From NCBI GenBank assembly GCA_035048495.1, contig CM068541.1, positions 18,809,883-18,873,882 on the forward strand: a stretch of 64,000 nucleotides of DNA, in the 5' to 3' direction. The notes beneath the pieces are model-generated. The model saw only the letters and a list, made by a program, of their open reading frames with translations, was not told the origin of the DNA and did no database searches. How positions within the stretch are numbered: position 1 is the first letter of the stretch; each line of letters begins with the position of its first letter. Both the position numbers and the translations under genes were made by a program. This DNA comes from Euptelea pleiosperma. Its lineage: Eukaryota; Streptophyta; Magnoliopsida; Ranunculales; Eupteleaceae. Shown piece by piece: positions 33,284-44,799 of this stretch.

Positions 33284-34273
33284 ACCAATCATTGGGTCTC
33301 ACCCTAAATCAACTTGCCTGGACTATCTCATGATTCTCAACCATTTGTTCCATTGTTTGATTTGTTGTGATCATCCAATTCCATTGACCTTGTCCGTAGG
33401 TGATCTCCATCTCCTATTTTGAATTCATCAAAGACTCAGAAATATGAAAATATGAAAATATTTGCATTGCACCCTCCACCCAAGCAGTGGAAAGTATTTG
33501 CAACAAATTTTATGAGTTAATACTAAGCAATAGAAAATGTTTGAAGCTGCAAACATTTATAACTACAAATGTAGAGGTGAATATTCGCATCCTGCAAATA
33601 TTTACTGGATACCAAGCAGGGCCGTCATGTCAACTTAAATATAAAAATCATTAATAACATCGGCAAAACCATTTGGAAACTGGAAAATCATACAAGGCAT
33701 ACAAACAAACCAATGGAAATGTAAAGTTTGCAATTTCTGAAAAATCTACAGAACCTATCGGTCATGAAGAAAATCTCCAGAACTCGTTTCTCAGAATTAG
33801 AAAACTTACCACCTATAGTTGAAAACTAGACTTAAAGATCAACCTAGGAAATATACAAAAGATAGGTGTTGTGTAAGGTATTTTTAAAAAACAATACAAA
33901 AATCTCCTTGGCGTCCATGACTCCAATCTAAAAAGAAGAAAGAACAGGGAATCTATTAGAATTTTTCAAGGGGGTCTTTTAGAAGAAATCATTTTGAAAG
34001 ATTAGGAGTCTTGAAGTTGCACTTCGAGAATCTATAGACCGAAATCTGCAGAAACAGTCTAGAGCAAACAAATTATATAAAATAGCGTAGTTATTGAAAA
34101 CATGTAATTCTACAGGAGTTTGAAAGATAACTAAAAGATCTACAACTTTCATGTTTTGACTGAAAATATTAAACATGCGAAACACACCCAGGAAAGTTAA
34201 TTAACAAGTTTTTTACAAAACAACAGAAAAACAAAAAATAAAACAAAATCTTGAAAAATTTGCCAACAATCAC
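33284..34273. other. AT-rich spacer without a supported gene
   Basis: Stop-dense, no repeat boundary recognised. A short minus-strand frame at 33979-34185 is unsupported. Confidence 0.4.
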
Positions 34274-34276
34274 TTA

Positions 34277-34895
34277 GGCCCTACTTGGTTCGCTACACTT
34301 GGGTGCATTTTTGCAATGCAGTGCAAATGTAACGACTTGCGTTGTAATAACTTACAATGCAAGTCACTTACAACTGTTTGGTTCACGCCCTATAAATAGA
34401 TGCAAATGAAGTTTAGCTGATTGGTTGGTAGTGCATTGCAAAAGAATGCAATGGATTATTTTATTTCTTGATTTTATAAAAAAATGCACAATAAATTTAT
34501 TATTGTTATCATTTTTTTATTATTATTTGGATGGGAAAGCTTGGGGTTAGACGGCCCCGACCAACTATATAAAAAAAATACAAAATAAAAAAAAGAAGAA
34601 AATAAAAAATAAGAATTTTAAAATAAAAATAAATAGATAATAATAAAAAAAATAATAACAATTATTACTATTATTATTATTAATATTTTTGGGAAGATAA
34701 AATGTTGAGCTAATACAATGTACCCACTTGCATCAGTTTTTGGGTTGCACTTATCTATTTTGTTAAGGAGTTTGCAAGGGCTTGGAACCCACTTGCACGG
34801 CAATTCATTTGCACACCTCCAACCAATCACTTGCAATCCCAAAATTGTGGCAAGTGAGTGCATTGCACTCAATTTGCTATGAACCAAGCAGGGCC
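34277..34895. mobile_element. PIF/Harbinger (Tourist-like) MITE, TSD TTA
   Basis: Terminal inverted repeats GGCCCTACTTGGTTC (left) and GAACCAAGCAGGGCC (right) with one mismatch, flanked by TTA on both sides (34274-34276 and 34896-34898). GGCC-type ends with a 3-bp TWA target are typical of PIF/Harbinger MITEs. Secondary inverted similarity (GCAATGCA, TGCATTGCA) continues inwards. It is 619 bp and non-coding. Confidence 0.85.
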
Positions 34896-34898
34896 TTA

Positions 34899-35559
34899 AA
34901 GAGTATTTTCAGTGAAATTTTAGAGGGATTTTCCGACAACATTTAAGAAAAGAATAACTTTGGAATGAACTAAAAATATTAAGTATGCTAAAAGTTATCT
35001 TAGAAACATCATAGTAAGCTACAAAAAATAACTTGTAAACAATAAAACTAACTCGCCTCATTTATTTCAAATTAAATCCATCATCCTAATAATTGCGAAA
35101 GACATAAAATAAACCATCCATTACACTTAAATGATAAAAAGAACTCCAAATACATGAAATATAAGAAAACATAAGAATAAAAATAGCTAAAAAACTCAAA
35201 TGGAGTCACACGACTACCCATGTGTTCCGTCGAGTATGTAAGAGATGAGGTTTTAGGGAATATTGCATACCGTGTACCATAGAGGGCTCCTTTTTTAGTA
35301 GATGTAGGAATATAGATCTTCTCGAAATTCAGATCCTTGGCGGATAATCTAGATCATGATAAGGTTATCCCGTTTGTTGTAATTTTTATCAAGAAGAGCA
35401 TTAATCTTTTAGCTAGAGTCTACTTCCTTATTTAGAGATGTATCTTTTTCAACGATCGAAGGGCTCATTACTCCTATCTGATCGAATCTTAATTTCTCCT
35501 TCAAAGTATCTAGTCAATCTTGCCACTTGTCATCAAAGCATTAGATCATCTTTATCCAA
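34899..35559. other. AT-rich spacer without a supported gene
   Basis: No open frame of interest. The last part (35438-35626) has a short plus-strand frame that runs into the tandem repeat and is unsupported. Confidence 0.4.
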
Positions 35560-35850
35560 CAGGCTAGCAGCTCATCCGTCTAGCGGCGGCTCAGCAAGGC
35601 AGTTTGGTAGTGGTCTAGCAGCTTAACAAGGCGATCCAACACTTTATTAGTCCAACGGCTTAGTAAGGCGGCCTAGCAACTCATCGATCCAACGGCCTAG
35701 CAAGGCAGTCTGGCAGTTCTTCAGCTCTTCGGTCTAGTAATCCTATTGTTAGCAAGGTAGCCTAGTAGCTCTTCAACTCTTCAGTCCAACCTGCTGTTAG
35801 CAAGGCAGTCTGGCAACTCTTCAGCTCTTCGGTCCAACACGCCTGTTGTT
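35560..35850. repeat. Degenerate minisatellite (AGCAAGGC / AGCTCTTC units)
   Basis: Five to six imperfect units of about 45-50 bp repeat the blocks (T/C)AGCAAGGC(A/G)GTCTGG, CAGCTCTTCAGCTCTTCGGTC and CCAAC. The series starts as GGCTCAGCAAGGCAGTTTGG and continues to CGGTCCAACACGCC. It may be retroelement LTR-internal, but no element boundary was found. Confidence 0.7.
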
Positions 35851-36065
35851 TAGAGAAGTCTACTGGGAATGAAGTTCCATTGAGCTAACTATTACTCTTC
35901 TTGAGACTCTTTTTGCATTTAATTTTTTATCATCCCACATGTGTACGATTCAAGTTCATAAGTAAAAATATGCACTCGCATTCGCCTCCTCTTGAGAGAT
36001 TGGCCAAACTTTCCTGGTGAATTTTTTGAGAATATTTCCATTTATTCTTTCTATATATATATATT

Positions 36066-36465
36066 GGCTCGGATAGAATGACTCATGCTATTCTCACTAA
36101 TACAATGACTAGTGGACGTAGGAACCCATATGCAGATGTGTCAATGACTAATTTTAGGTGATGATATATTCTTGTCAATATGGATATCAACTACACACAA
36201 AATCAGCCCATTCCAACATTTGCAGCCTTGTGAAAAGTGGATTGCAAATTAAAAAATTTTGGACCATCCACTTTCACCCTTAAAATTTAGGTCCATATTT
36301 GATAGAGTTAGAAATTTTAAAAATTACTTATTTTTTGGTGAGGATGAATATCCATGGTGAGGAGCTCATCCTTACCAAAAATCAACTCTTACTCATATGC
36401 ATGTGGACCCCACGTCCATTAGTAATCTATTATTAAGAATAGCATGAGTCATTCTATCCCAGCCC
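36066..36465. mobile_element. MITE with about 60-bp terminal inverted repeats
   Basis: Left GGATAGAATGACTCATGCTA and the inverse of the right, AGCATGAGTCATTCTATCC, pair almost perfectly. The pairing continues through the AATGGACGTGGGG block for about 60 bp. The interior carries TGTGAAAAGTGGATTGCAAA and TTAAAATTTAGGTCCATATT. The flanks are TA-rich, so a TSD cannot be separated. Related copies are at 36466-36906 (continuing at 38496), 38540-38775 and 44403-44640. Confidence 0.75.
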
Positions 36466-36906
36466 TATAAGTCATGCTATTCTTACTAATAGAATGACTA
36501 ATGGACGTGGTGCCCACATGCAGATGTGTTAACGACTAATTTTTGGTGATGATATTCTTCTCGACATGGATATCAACCACACAAAAAATCAGCCCATTCC
36601 AACATTTGCAGCTTGTGAAAAGTGGATTACAAATTGAAAATTTTTGGACCATCAATTTTCACCCTTAAATTTAGGTCCATATTGGATAGAGTTAGGAATT
36701 TTAAAAATTACTCATGTTTTGGTGAGGCTCATTCTAACATTTGCAGCCTTGTGAAAAGTGGATTGCAAATTGAAAATTTTTGAACCATGCATTTTCACTC
36801 TTAAATTTAGGTCCATATTTGATAGTTAGAAATTTTAAAATTTACTGATTTTTTGGTGTGGAGATCATCCTTACCAAAAATCAGCTCTTAACTCATCTAA
36901 ATGTGG
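36466..36906. mobile_element. Second MITE copy, left part, split by solo LTR 1
   Basis: Same family as 36066-36465, beginning TCATGCTATTCTTACTAATA directly after it. It stops at ..AAATGTGG where the solo LTR starts; the right part resumes at 38496 with TGTGGGCCCCACGTTCATTA. A partial duplication of the interior occurs at 36727-36900. Confidence 0.75.
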
Positions 36907-38495
36907 TGAAAAGTCTATGTTGTCAATCCTATGAACACTTAGTTCTTTAGTGATTGATCTTGCTCGTTAGAAGTTCTCAAAAGACTAAAATGTCAACGAT
37001 CAAGTGGACTTCATCAACAAATTGAAAAAGACCAACCCAAGTGGAAAAAGCTCAACTGAAAACAAAGTCAGACTCAAGCATAAAGATTTGAAAAACAAAT
37101 TCAACATACGTTCTCACTCAATGAACGCTCAACTAACAGGATCTCGTGTTGAGATTATTTGTTTACATCTAAGGGTACACTGCGCGTAGCCTATGGTTCT
37201 CCAAGGCCCTGGATGTCCTTTGGACTTATACTTAATTGTTTGGAGGCTATCCTAGCCTCATTGGGAGTTGGTTGTGAGTTTGTTCATGTTGGCTTGGTGT
37301 TCAACTGACCGACCGACCATCAAAAAGTGCGGTTGATCGGAGTTTTCTAACTCTGAGAGGTCGACCGACCAAAAGTGTGATCTACCAGACCCAACAGAAT
37401 GATATTCTTGGTGATTCGAGCTGAGCGGCCGATTGGCCATTTTGTGCGGCCGACCGAACCTCGGACATAATACTCACTAACCGGTCGACCCCCCTTTCTC
37501 GGAACTCGTTTTGACTTCGTAAATCTTGCGATTCAAACGACTTTTAGGTCTATTTCTATTGTTTGAGAATAGCCTTATATATTAGAGACTAAACCCATCA
37601 ATAGTTAATACAAATTAAGCTATCTCCTAGACTCTCATTCTTTGATTAATATCTCTTCAGTCTAGAGATTTGAAATTTGAAAGAGTTTCACCGGAGCAAA
37701 CCTAGTGCATCTTTTTGTGAAGGCTCTATTTGTTTGAGAGACTACAATCTGTGTGATTCCTACAATCATCTTCTACCAAGAAGATGATCACTTTGGTAGA
37801 GTATCTCTGTGGCAAATTCTTCTCCGATGATTCTCCATTTTATCGAATTCATCAAAAGATAAATGTCTCTATAAACAAACCCTTTGAGCTAGAATTCAAA
37901 TTTATCATAATTGGATATGTGAGATTGGTGGATGAGTTTTTACTCATTGAATTGAGTTAAGGATTGTGGAATCCTTAAGAAATTTATTTATATAAAATAC
38001 TACGAGCCTAGTTTAACTCTCTAGGTTGATCGAGAAGTGATTCTCGAATTGAATGAGTTGTGGATTGTAGATCCGTGAGAAAATTATTTCTCTAAAAAAT
38101 CTACTGGCCTAGGCTGACTCTCTAGGTGAGCGTCGTTAGTTGAGACTAAGTGTTATCTTAGTTGTTTGATTATTTATTTTAATTGGATATGTTATAATGC
38201 ATGATTGAAATAATATAATATTACTCGTGTTGAGTATTAGACAGTAGATGTAGGTGCAGAGAAATCGAACCACTATAATGTTTGTCTCATGTGATTGTGA
38301 TTGTTTGCACATCTTGCCTCAGATTTACCTATCTATTTGCTCTGTGTTTGATTTAAATTTTTGTTGATTGATCTTTTTCCGCCTTGTGAGATCAGTAAAT
38401 TTGAATCGAATTTTAATCCGCAGAGAAATTATAATTTGTCTCATTCACCCCCGCCCCCCTCTAGGACTTATAGTGGTAATTAAAAAGAAATTTCA
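36907..38495 (+). mobile_element. Solo LTR 1 (1.6 kb, copia type, TSD TGTGG)
   Basis: Begins TGAAAAGTCTATGTTG, ends AAATTTCA, flanked by TGTGG (36902-36906 and 38496-38500). Near the 3' end it has ATTCACCCCCGCCCCCCTCT (38436-38461), a mark seen in front of the LTR end of SIRE/Tork-like copia elements. Around 37300-37490 there is a cluster of GGTCGACC / CGACCGACC palindromic motifs. A short basic open frame (37004-37189) lies in the first 300 bp but is not credible as a gene. It is a solo LTR inserted into the MITE. Confidence 0.9.
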
Positions 38496-38775
38496 TGTGG
38501 GCCCCACGTTCATTAGTAATCTATTGCTAAGAATAATATGAGTCATTTTATCCCAACTTACTAATGGACATGGGGCCCACATGAACGACTAATTTTTGGT
38601 AATGATATTCTTCTCAACATGGATATCAACCACACAAAAAATCAGCTTGTTCCAACATTTGCAACCATGTGAAAAGTGGATTGCAAATTGAAAAATTTTA
38701 GACCATCTATTTTCAGTTAAATTTAGGCCTATATTTGATAGTTAGAAATTTTAAAAATTACAAATCTTTTTTGGT
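38496..38775. mobile_element. Right part of the MITE split by solo LTR 1, plus a partial third copy
   Basis: Resumes the MITE interrupted at 36906, running to ATTTTATCCCAAC near 38553. A further partial copy (ACTAATGGACATGGGGCCCA, AACATTTGCAACCATGTGAAA) then runs to about 38775. Confidence 0.65.
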
Positions 38776-38797
38776 TGGCCGTATTGATGTTTGGCCC
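38776..38797. mobile_element. Short left remnant of a MULE-like MITE before solo LTR 2
   Basis: Reads ATTGATGTTTGGCCC, the family's 'ATGGATGTTTGGCC' block. It continues, after the LTR and the repeated GGCCC, as CCCAACCCTAGGTGG at 39861. The rest of the left half is missing. Confidence 0.6.
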
Positions 38798-39858
38798 TAA
38801 TAAGTATACCTTGTGTTGTCAATTCCAAAACAACCCTGCTGGGTATTTATGTAACCACCATTGATCGTCTACATTGGAGATTGGGAAGCGCAACACAAGA
38901 TTCAAAACTAGGAAAGCACGCCATTGATCAAGGACTTGGAGAAACCTTTGAAAAATTCCATTTGAACAAAAATAGAACCCCCACAGCCTATTGTATGAAA
39001 ACCCCTTTAAAAGAACCTAAGTATGAAAAATACTTATAGGGGTCGACCGGACAAAATGTACGAGGCGACCGAGGTCAAATTGACCCCCGATCGATCGGCC
39101 TGACAGACAGGTCGACCGGCCTCGATAGAACCCCGATTCTCAAGTGCGCATTCCTCTTCCCATTCACTATAAATATCCCTTCTCCTACCCATTAAACTTA
39201 CCAATTCACTTTGATATCTCTCGAGTTCTTCATCCCAAGAGATTTGATCTTTGTTCCCTTGATTTCTTTCTTTTTTGGTATTCTTGCCTTGCTCGACTTG
39301 TGGGAGATACGCTTCGGTGCTTGGTGCTCTTCGTGGAGAGCGATACAATGATTGGTCTAGGCGGTGGTTCTGCACAATGCCTATGATTCAGCTTCAGCAA
39401 CATCGAAGCTTCGTTCCTCATCAATCTTGGTTGAGAGGTAACTTGGTTGTTAGTAAGAGAGTTTTTCTAGGAAAAACTCTTGTAATTGATAAATCATATT
39501 TTATACTGTTGTCCTGCTCGAGTCAAGAAAGTTCTTGATTGAGCAAGAGTTTCGGTTGCTACTATACTCCGTTAATATCGATTAAGATCAAGACCGGGTT
39601 CTTGACCTTATTCAATTTTGTAAGAGTGCTTCAATATTAAATTAAAAATGTGACAAGCTCAATGGAGCTATTTGAAGATTGGACGTAGGTGTTGATATGC
39701 CGAACCACTATAAATACTTGTGTTGTAGATTGTGGGCTATTTACTTACTACTTTAGTTGATTAATTTGTGTGGGCATATTAGTAATCAACTTAGGCTAAA
39801 TTTAATAGACCTATTCACCCCATTCTAAGTCTCTTCTATACATATCAAGGGAGTTTCA
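38798..39858 (+). mobile_element. Solo LTR 2 (1.06 kb, copia type, TSD GGCCC)
   Basis: Starts TAATAAGTATACCTTGTG (the expected TG seems mutated to TA) and ends GAGTTTCA, flanked by GGCCC (38793-38797 and 39859-39863). It is a relative of solo LTR 1: both have TTGTCAAT after the start, a TTCACCCC block near the end (39811) and a cluster of palindromic GGTCGACCGG motifs (39041-39125). Confidence 0.8.
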
Positions 39859-39863
39859 GGCCC

Positions 39864-40145
39864 AACCCTAGGTGGACCTACAAAACAAAAATTAGTCTTA
39901 TTTAGTGATTTCTAACCATTGGATTGGAGTCTTTTTCTTGAGTTGATTTGTAATCATGGAATTTGAGCATTGTCGGCCATTATTTGGGGTACAAAGATCC
40001 AAAGGTTTGAAACAACTAATCAGACTGATTGTTAGTATGTAGGTCTATGTAGGGATGGCCAAACATCCATATGGCCAACGCCCTCTAAGAGTGTGTGTTA
40101 TGTGGCTTATATTGTGGTAGTTCATCAACAAAGTTCTACTCTATT
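39864..40145. mobile_element. Right part of a MULE-like MITE
   Basis: Continues the remnant at 38776-38797: CTACAAAACAAAAATTAG, AATCAGACTGATTGTTAG, GGATGGCCAAACATCCATA, then AACAAAGTTCTACTC at the right end. A sister element is inserted in its right end at 40146. Confidence 0.7.
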
Positions 40146-40518
40146 GAGTAAAACTTCGCTGACCACCCACGGTGACTGCCAGCAATATGAGCAACGTGGC
40201 ACACTTTTAGAGGATGCTAACCATATGGATGTTTAGCCAATCCTTAGATGGGCCTACAAACCAAAAATCAGCGTGATGATTTGAAACCTTTGGATCCTTG
40301 TACCCAAATAATGGTCAATAATGCTCAAATTCCCACGGTTAAAATCAAATCATAAAGATGACTCCAATCCAAAGCTTAGAAATCACTAATCAGGTGATTT
40401 TTGATTTGTAGTTCCACTTAGGTATTGGCCAAACATTCATACGCTCAGCATCCTCTAAAGTGTGCCACGTGGCCCATATTGTGCGCAGTTATCAGGGCGG
40501 TCAGCAAAGTTCTACTCT
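40146..40518. mobile_element. MULE-like MITE with exact 9-bp TSD
   Basis: Flanked by TACTCTATT (40137-40145 and 40519-40527). The ends are long inverted repeats: left GAGTAAAACTTCGCTGACC, right inverse GAGTAGAACTTTGCTGACC, with pairing through GCAACGTGGCACACTTTTAG / GCCACGTGGCACACTTT and further for more than 100 bp. It is 373 bp and non-coding. It landed at the terminus of another copy of the same family. Confidence 0.92.
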
Positions 40519-40527
40519 ACTCTATTA

Positions 40528-41107
40528 AACTATACATATTTTTTTTGTAAAGCTACACGTACACTTGACACAACACAATTTTCGAAATCTTTAAATTTTA
40601 AAAAGTGAAAGTCAAGTGTACATGTGGTAGAGAAGTGAAAGTCATTGATTCTCTATTACTTCTCAAGTCAAAGAAAATGAGTTCGGCGAGACTAATAAAG
40701 TTATACACCTCAGCTTTTGAGACGTTAGAAGGTTACATAGAGATTGTTCAGATTTTTGGAGGAATATTTTCCTTAGGAGACATATGATTGACCGCAATGC
40801 CAAAAATCCTCTCATGTGGGTGCATCACAATGCTTTAGCTCCTACAACAATGGTTCACAAATTCAAAATTCTCCATATTTTTATTATGTGGCTATCCCAT
40901 GCAACATTTGGAAATCGAACCAGATTGACGGGTTCAACCGGTGAACTATCTCCAAAATGGTCCAAGTGAGCATCAATCTTATTGTAAAATGGGTAAGAAT
41001 TTCTCTTCCTATGTTCTTCTCACTCATGTCTCTTAACATGTGACTACTACCTCTTTATATAGGGGAAGTGGACACAACTTACAAGTAATGACATTAATAC
41101 AAATTCT
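40528..41107. other. Spacer without a supported gene
   Basis: Short open frames (40605-40787, 40784-40969) are unrecognised. Nothing else seen. Confidence 0.35.
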
Positions 41108-42260
41108 TGTAGGTAGACCATATGACCACATCCTACATAATTAATATCCAATATTGTGTTGGTGAGCCACTTCTTTGGTTTCTCATTTATAACATCTCCT
41201 TGGATTACCGCCGCAATAGAGAAACCGCCTCATTAAAAACCTTGCCAGTAAAATCCTGTGGAACAAAACCTGGATGAAGGAAAAGAGTACAGTGTGTCAA
41301 CGAATGATGGATGCGCTTAAAACTGCCTCGCTAAAACCTTGCCTAGAAAAACCTTATGGGAAAAAATTAGGCGAAGGAAAAAGAGTACAGTACGCAAAAA
41401 GGTCTTCATTGAATATGACTCCTCTTACAAGGACACCTCGCCTATGAACGGAAATATAAGCAAACAAGCATGTCAACCGGAAAAATTATGGATCCGACGT
41501 AAATCGATGCAATATGTAGCACCTTGGTGAACAGATCTGCAAGATTGTTGCTCGAACATATCTGTTGGACATCAATATCGCGACTCTGCTAGAGCTCATG
41601 AGTGTAAAAGGACTTTGATGAAATATGCTTGGTTCTTTCCGCCTTGATATACCCGCCTTTAATTTGTGCAATACAAGCAACATTATCCTCATACAACGTC
41701 ATCGAAATTTGTGATCGAAGGGAGTCCGTCGATAGATCACCATGAGATCGTCGTGTTGCCGCATGTGAAAACATATCTTGTTTGTGAGCGAGCTTTGTGG
41801 GGATCAGAAAGATATCCAGCATCTGCGTATCTGATTAATTATGAGGCATTGGTTGATTCATTTGAGTAGAACAAGCTCATGTCGATTGTCCCACGGAGAT
41901 AACGTAAGACATGTTTAATGCGATTCCAATATTGTCGAGTTGGTGCAGAACTATATCTAGCCAATAGTTGACCGAGAATGCAATGTCGGGCTGAGTAGAA
42001 CATGCCAAGTACATTATGGCACCAATTGCACTGCGCTAGATATGATACTTCAGGACCGAGAAGTGCTTCGTCGTCTTCTCGAGGACGAAAGGGACCATAT
42101 GACCACATACATAAGAACCTAGATTACTTTGAACTTTGTGAGTACAAGTATGTATGATGTGGATACATGAATCTCTTGAGACTCCTATGTATTTAACACA
42201 TACAATTAATATCCAATATTGTGGTGGTCAACCACTTCTTTGGTTTGCCATTTATAACAA
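41108..42260 (-). mobile_element. Truncated Ty1/copia element (RT end, RNase H, LTR parts)
   Basis: On the minus strand, 42108-41839 reads YWNRIKHVLRYLRGTIDMSL and, before it, DEALLGPEVSYLAQC. Then 41822-41589 reads RSQISMTLYEDNVACIAQIK and RTKHIS. This is the end of copia reverse transcriptase and RNase H (the YEDN..CI.. and KHI motifs), with a frame change between. Downstream on that strand is the familiar copia tail (AAGGTTTTTCTAGGCAAGG), present twice about 100 bp apart (41225-41298 and 41325-41397). Similar LTR-like blocks (CATATGACCACAT, TTAATATCCAATATTGTG, CCACTTCTTTGGTTT) lie at both ends (41120-41191 and 42098-42256), so a heavily deleted element between LTR pieces is likely. Confidence 0.75.
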
Positions 42261-42526
42261 ATTTGGATTTTTATTATTACCCAGATGTATTTTTTGTCAA
42301 GTCTTCCAAGTGTGATAGCCAAAAACTACATATGGCCTCTAATTTGAAGAATTATTTCTTCTAGTCATGTTTAAAATCATTTCCATTGTTTGATTGTCGT
42401 ACTTTAGGCAAAAATTAATGGGTATCTAAGAATAATTCAAGGTGTTTTCATGTAGTGTTTAGATACTGCCCTAGGCTCCCAGACTGGTCGGTTCATTCGT
42501 TGAACCAGTCCTGATGAAAAATGACG

Positions 42527-42877
42527 GAGCCAGGCGTTCGGGCAACACCTAAAAACGTCGTGTAGCATACTCTTAGAGACCAATGATAGCATGGATGTTT
42601 GGCCCATCCGGCCATCCCTATGTGTACATATAGACTAAAAATTACCTAGAACGATGGTTTATAACCATTAGATTTTAGTCTTTTTTTCATGGGTTAATTT
42701 TCAAACCTGGGATTCGGACATTATTTTGAGGTACTCGGATCCAATGGCTATAAATCACCAATCCAATTGAATTTTGGCATGTAGGTACACCTAGGGATGT
42801 GCCAAACATCCATTCGGTCAATAGTATTTAAGAGTGTGCCACATGGTGTTTTTAGGTGGTGCCCGGATGCCTGGAGC
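42527..42877. mobile_element. MITE with about 80-bp inverted ends
   Basis: GGAGCCAGGCGTTCGGGCAA at the left and the inverse GCTCCAGGCATCCGGGCACC at the right. Pairing continues through CACCTAAAAAC, the GTGGCACACTCTTA-like block and GGATGTTTGGCCCATCC. The inner part is related to the MULE-like family (AATCACCAATCCAATTGAA). Flanks AAAATGACG and AAAATACAC are similar but not identical. Confidence 0.7.
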
Positions 42878-44209
42878 AAAATACACTAGGATCAAAATTC
42901 TTGCCCCCGCCCCACTACGACAGTCACACCCTGAACTTTGCGGTTAAAACAAATATATTAGTTGGGTTTACGACGGTTAAATAGTTCAAATCGATTTAAT
43001 TTTTATCTTATATTTTAAGCAATTTATTTATGATTTCATATATGAGATTATGATTCATGCTAGCTTGACTACACTGTCGAACCGAAGCCTAGCCACATCT
43101 CCAGTTCGCTGATCAATTTGGTTTTTTAATTATAGGTTTTGAGTACATTTTTAAAACACTAGTAGGTTCAGACGTGGCACGTGGACAAGTATAGTTGGAC
43201 TAAAAACGTAGATAATTGCTAAACGAAGACGTTTGAATCAAAATATGAGTGAAAGACAGTTGTATGAATCAGAAAAGTACCTTAGTGAAGCTTGAATAAG
43301 AATCCAAAGAGCATAGAAGTTTCAACCTCGTAGAAAATAGCGTACGGCAAGTAGAGAGCGAACGTAACAGTGAATCAGAATGTTGAGAGGTATTGCACAA
43401 AACCCTGACAGATCTATTAAAAGAAATTTATAGAGGAGGAGAAAATTTAATTCTAAAGGGAGAAGGAATGTCGTGGGAGAATGAATGTCTAATTTCTATT
43501 TTTTGAATTAAAAGAAGATAGTCGTGGGAGAAGGAATGTCTCAAGTTGTGGGAGAAGGAAAGTCTCGTAGTACTAGAAAAGGGTATAACAGTCATAAAAA
43601 GGGAAAATGGGTATTTAAGTCAAATCAAAAGTTTTTCTCATCGGTGCTTTTATAAGTAGTATAGATATAGATATAGATAATGGGTAACAAAACTGAGGTG
43701 GTGTGCGTATAAAATTAGGATTTTTGAGGATTAAAATGTGGTTAAAATAAGGGCTTATTACACTAGGAGAAAGAAGATTAACATCCTCAAAATGAAAAAA
43801 AAAAAAAAAATCGATGCAAAATTTGGTGTCTACAGAGCTCGTTGCCAATTTTTAGTGCAAGCTAGTCTCTGTTTATTTTAAAATCAATTGGGCTGACTAG
43901 TGGGTGTGGGCCTCTAGGCAAAGCCCATTTTGATGTATAGTTAAAGGGTAATTAGCGTCAAGCCCAGTCTAATTTAATTATAAGGCCATAAAATTAAGCC
44001 CAAGCTTTACTCATTGGGCCAATAATTGCAGCCCAAGCCCCTCAAGAGAAGTAGGCTTTGTGACCACTAAACTAGCACCAAACAAGGTGGTGATTTGTAC
44101 CCCTTAAATCTAATCAACTTATCCAGACCAGTTCTAGAGACATCCTATTTAGTATATAGGCTATATGATACGTTGAGGTGAATCCATAAGCCATTCTAAT
44201 CCTGGTGTT
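42878..44209. other. Spacer without a supported gene
   Basis: AT-rich; repeated GTGGGAGAAGGAATGTCT phrases at 43469 and 43525, and a (GATATA) run at 43663-43677. No gene recognised. Confidence 0.4.
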
Positions 44210-44760
44210 GGGGTGCAACCTGGATGGGCTCAACTTGACCTTGGACAGGCATAAATTCAGATTGGGCTTGAGTTGGGTTTGTGAGGTCATCCAAAATTTT
44301 CTTTAGACTTTAGGCAACCGGACAAAACTCGAGTCCGACTTTTATTGGGTTAGGTTATTTTGACACGCCTTATATTGACATGCTTACATGGGCCCACTCT
44401 AATATAATTCAAGGGTTGATTTTTGGTGAGAATAATATCCTCACCATGGAGATCATCCTCACCGAAAATATAGTCCATTTTGGCATTTCTATTCCTGTGA
44501 AAATAGAATTACAAGTTACAAAATTATAGACCGTCCATTTCACCATTGATTTTAAGTGCATTTTGGATAGGTTAAAAGGTTTAAAAAATGACTCATTTTT
44601 GTGAGGATAGTCTCCATGTGTACCCCACATGGGTGTGGCATTTATAGCGGGTTAAGGTTAGGTTAAGCTCGTCAAGCTTGAGCGTAGGTTGGATTGGGCT
44701 TGGGTTGAGTGTTTTAAAGCTCAACTTAGACCTTAAGCCAACTCAACCCGCTTGTAAAGA
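44210..44760. repeat. GGGCTTGGGTTG repeat split by a MITE-family copy
   Basis: The outer halves (44215-44370 and 44640-44760) share TTGGGCTTGAGTTGGGTT-type blocks. Between them, 44403-44640 has GAGATCATCCTCACCGAAAA and CCTGTGAAAATAGAATTACA, a diverged member of the 36066 MITE family. Boundaries approximate. Confidence 0.45.
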
Positions 44761-44799
44761 TTTTATAAAGCAACTAAAAAAAAAGATATGCCAGTAGAA

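Noticed and set aside
37004..37189. Basic 61-codon open frame
   Set aside because: Lies inside solo LTR 1 and has no equivalent in the related solo LTR 2.
32762..40518. Regularly recurring short blocks, considered as a CRISPR-like or satellite array
   Set aside because: The blocks are the inverted ends and interiors of separate MITEs with their own target duplications, irregular spacing and plant context.
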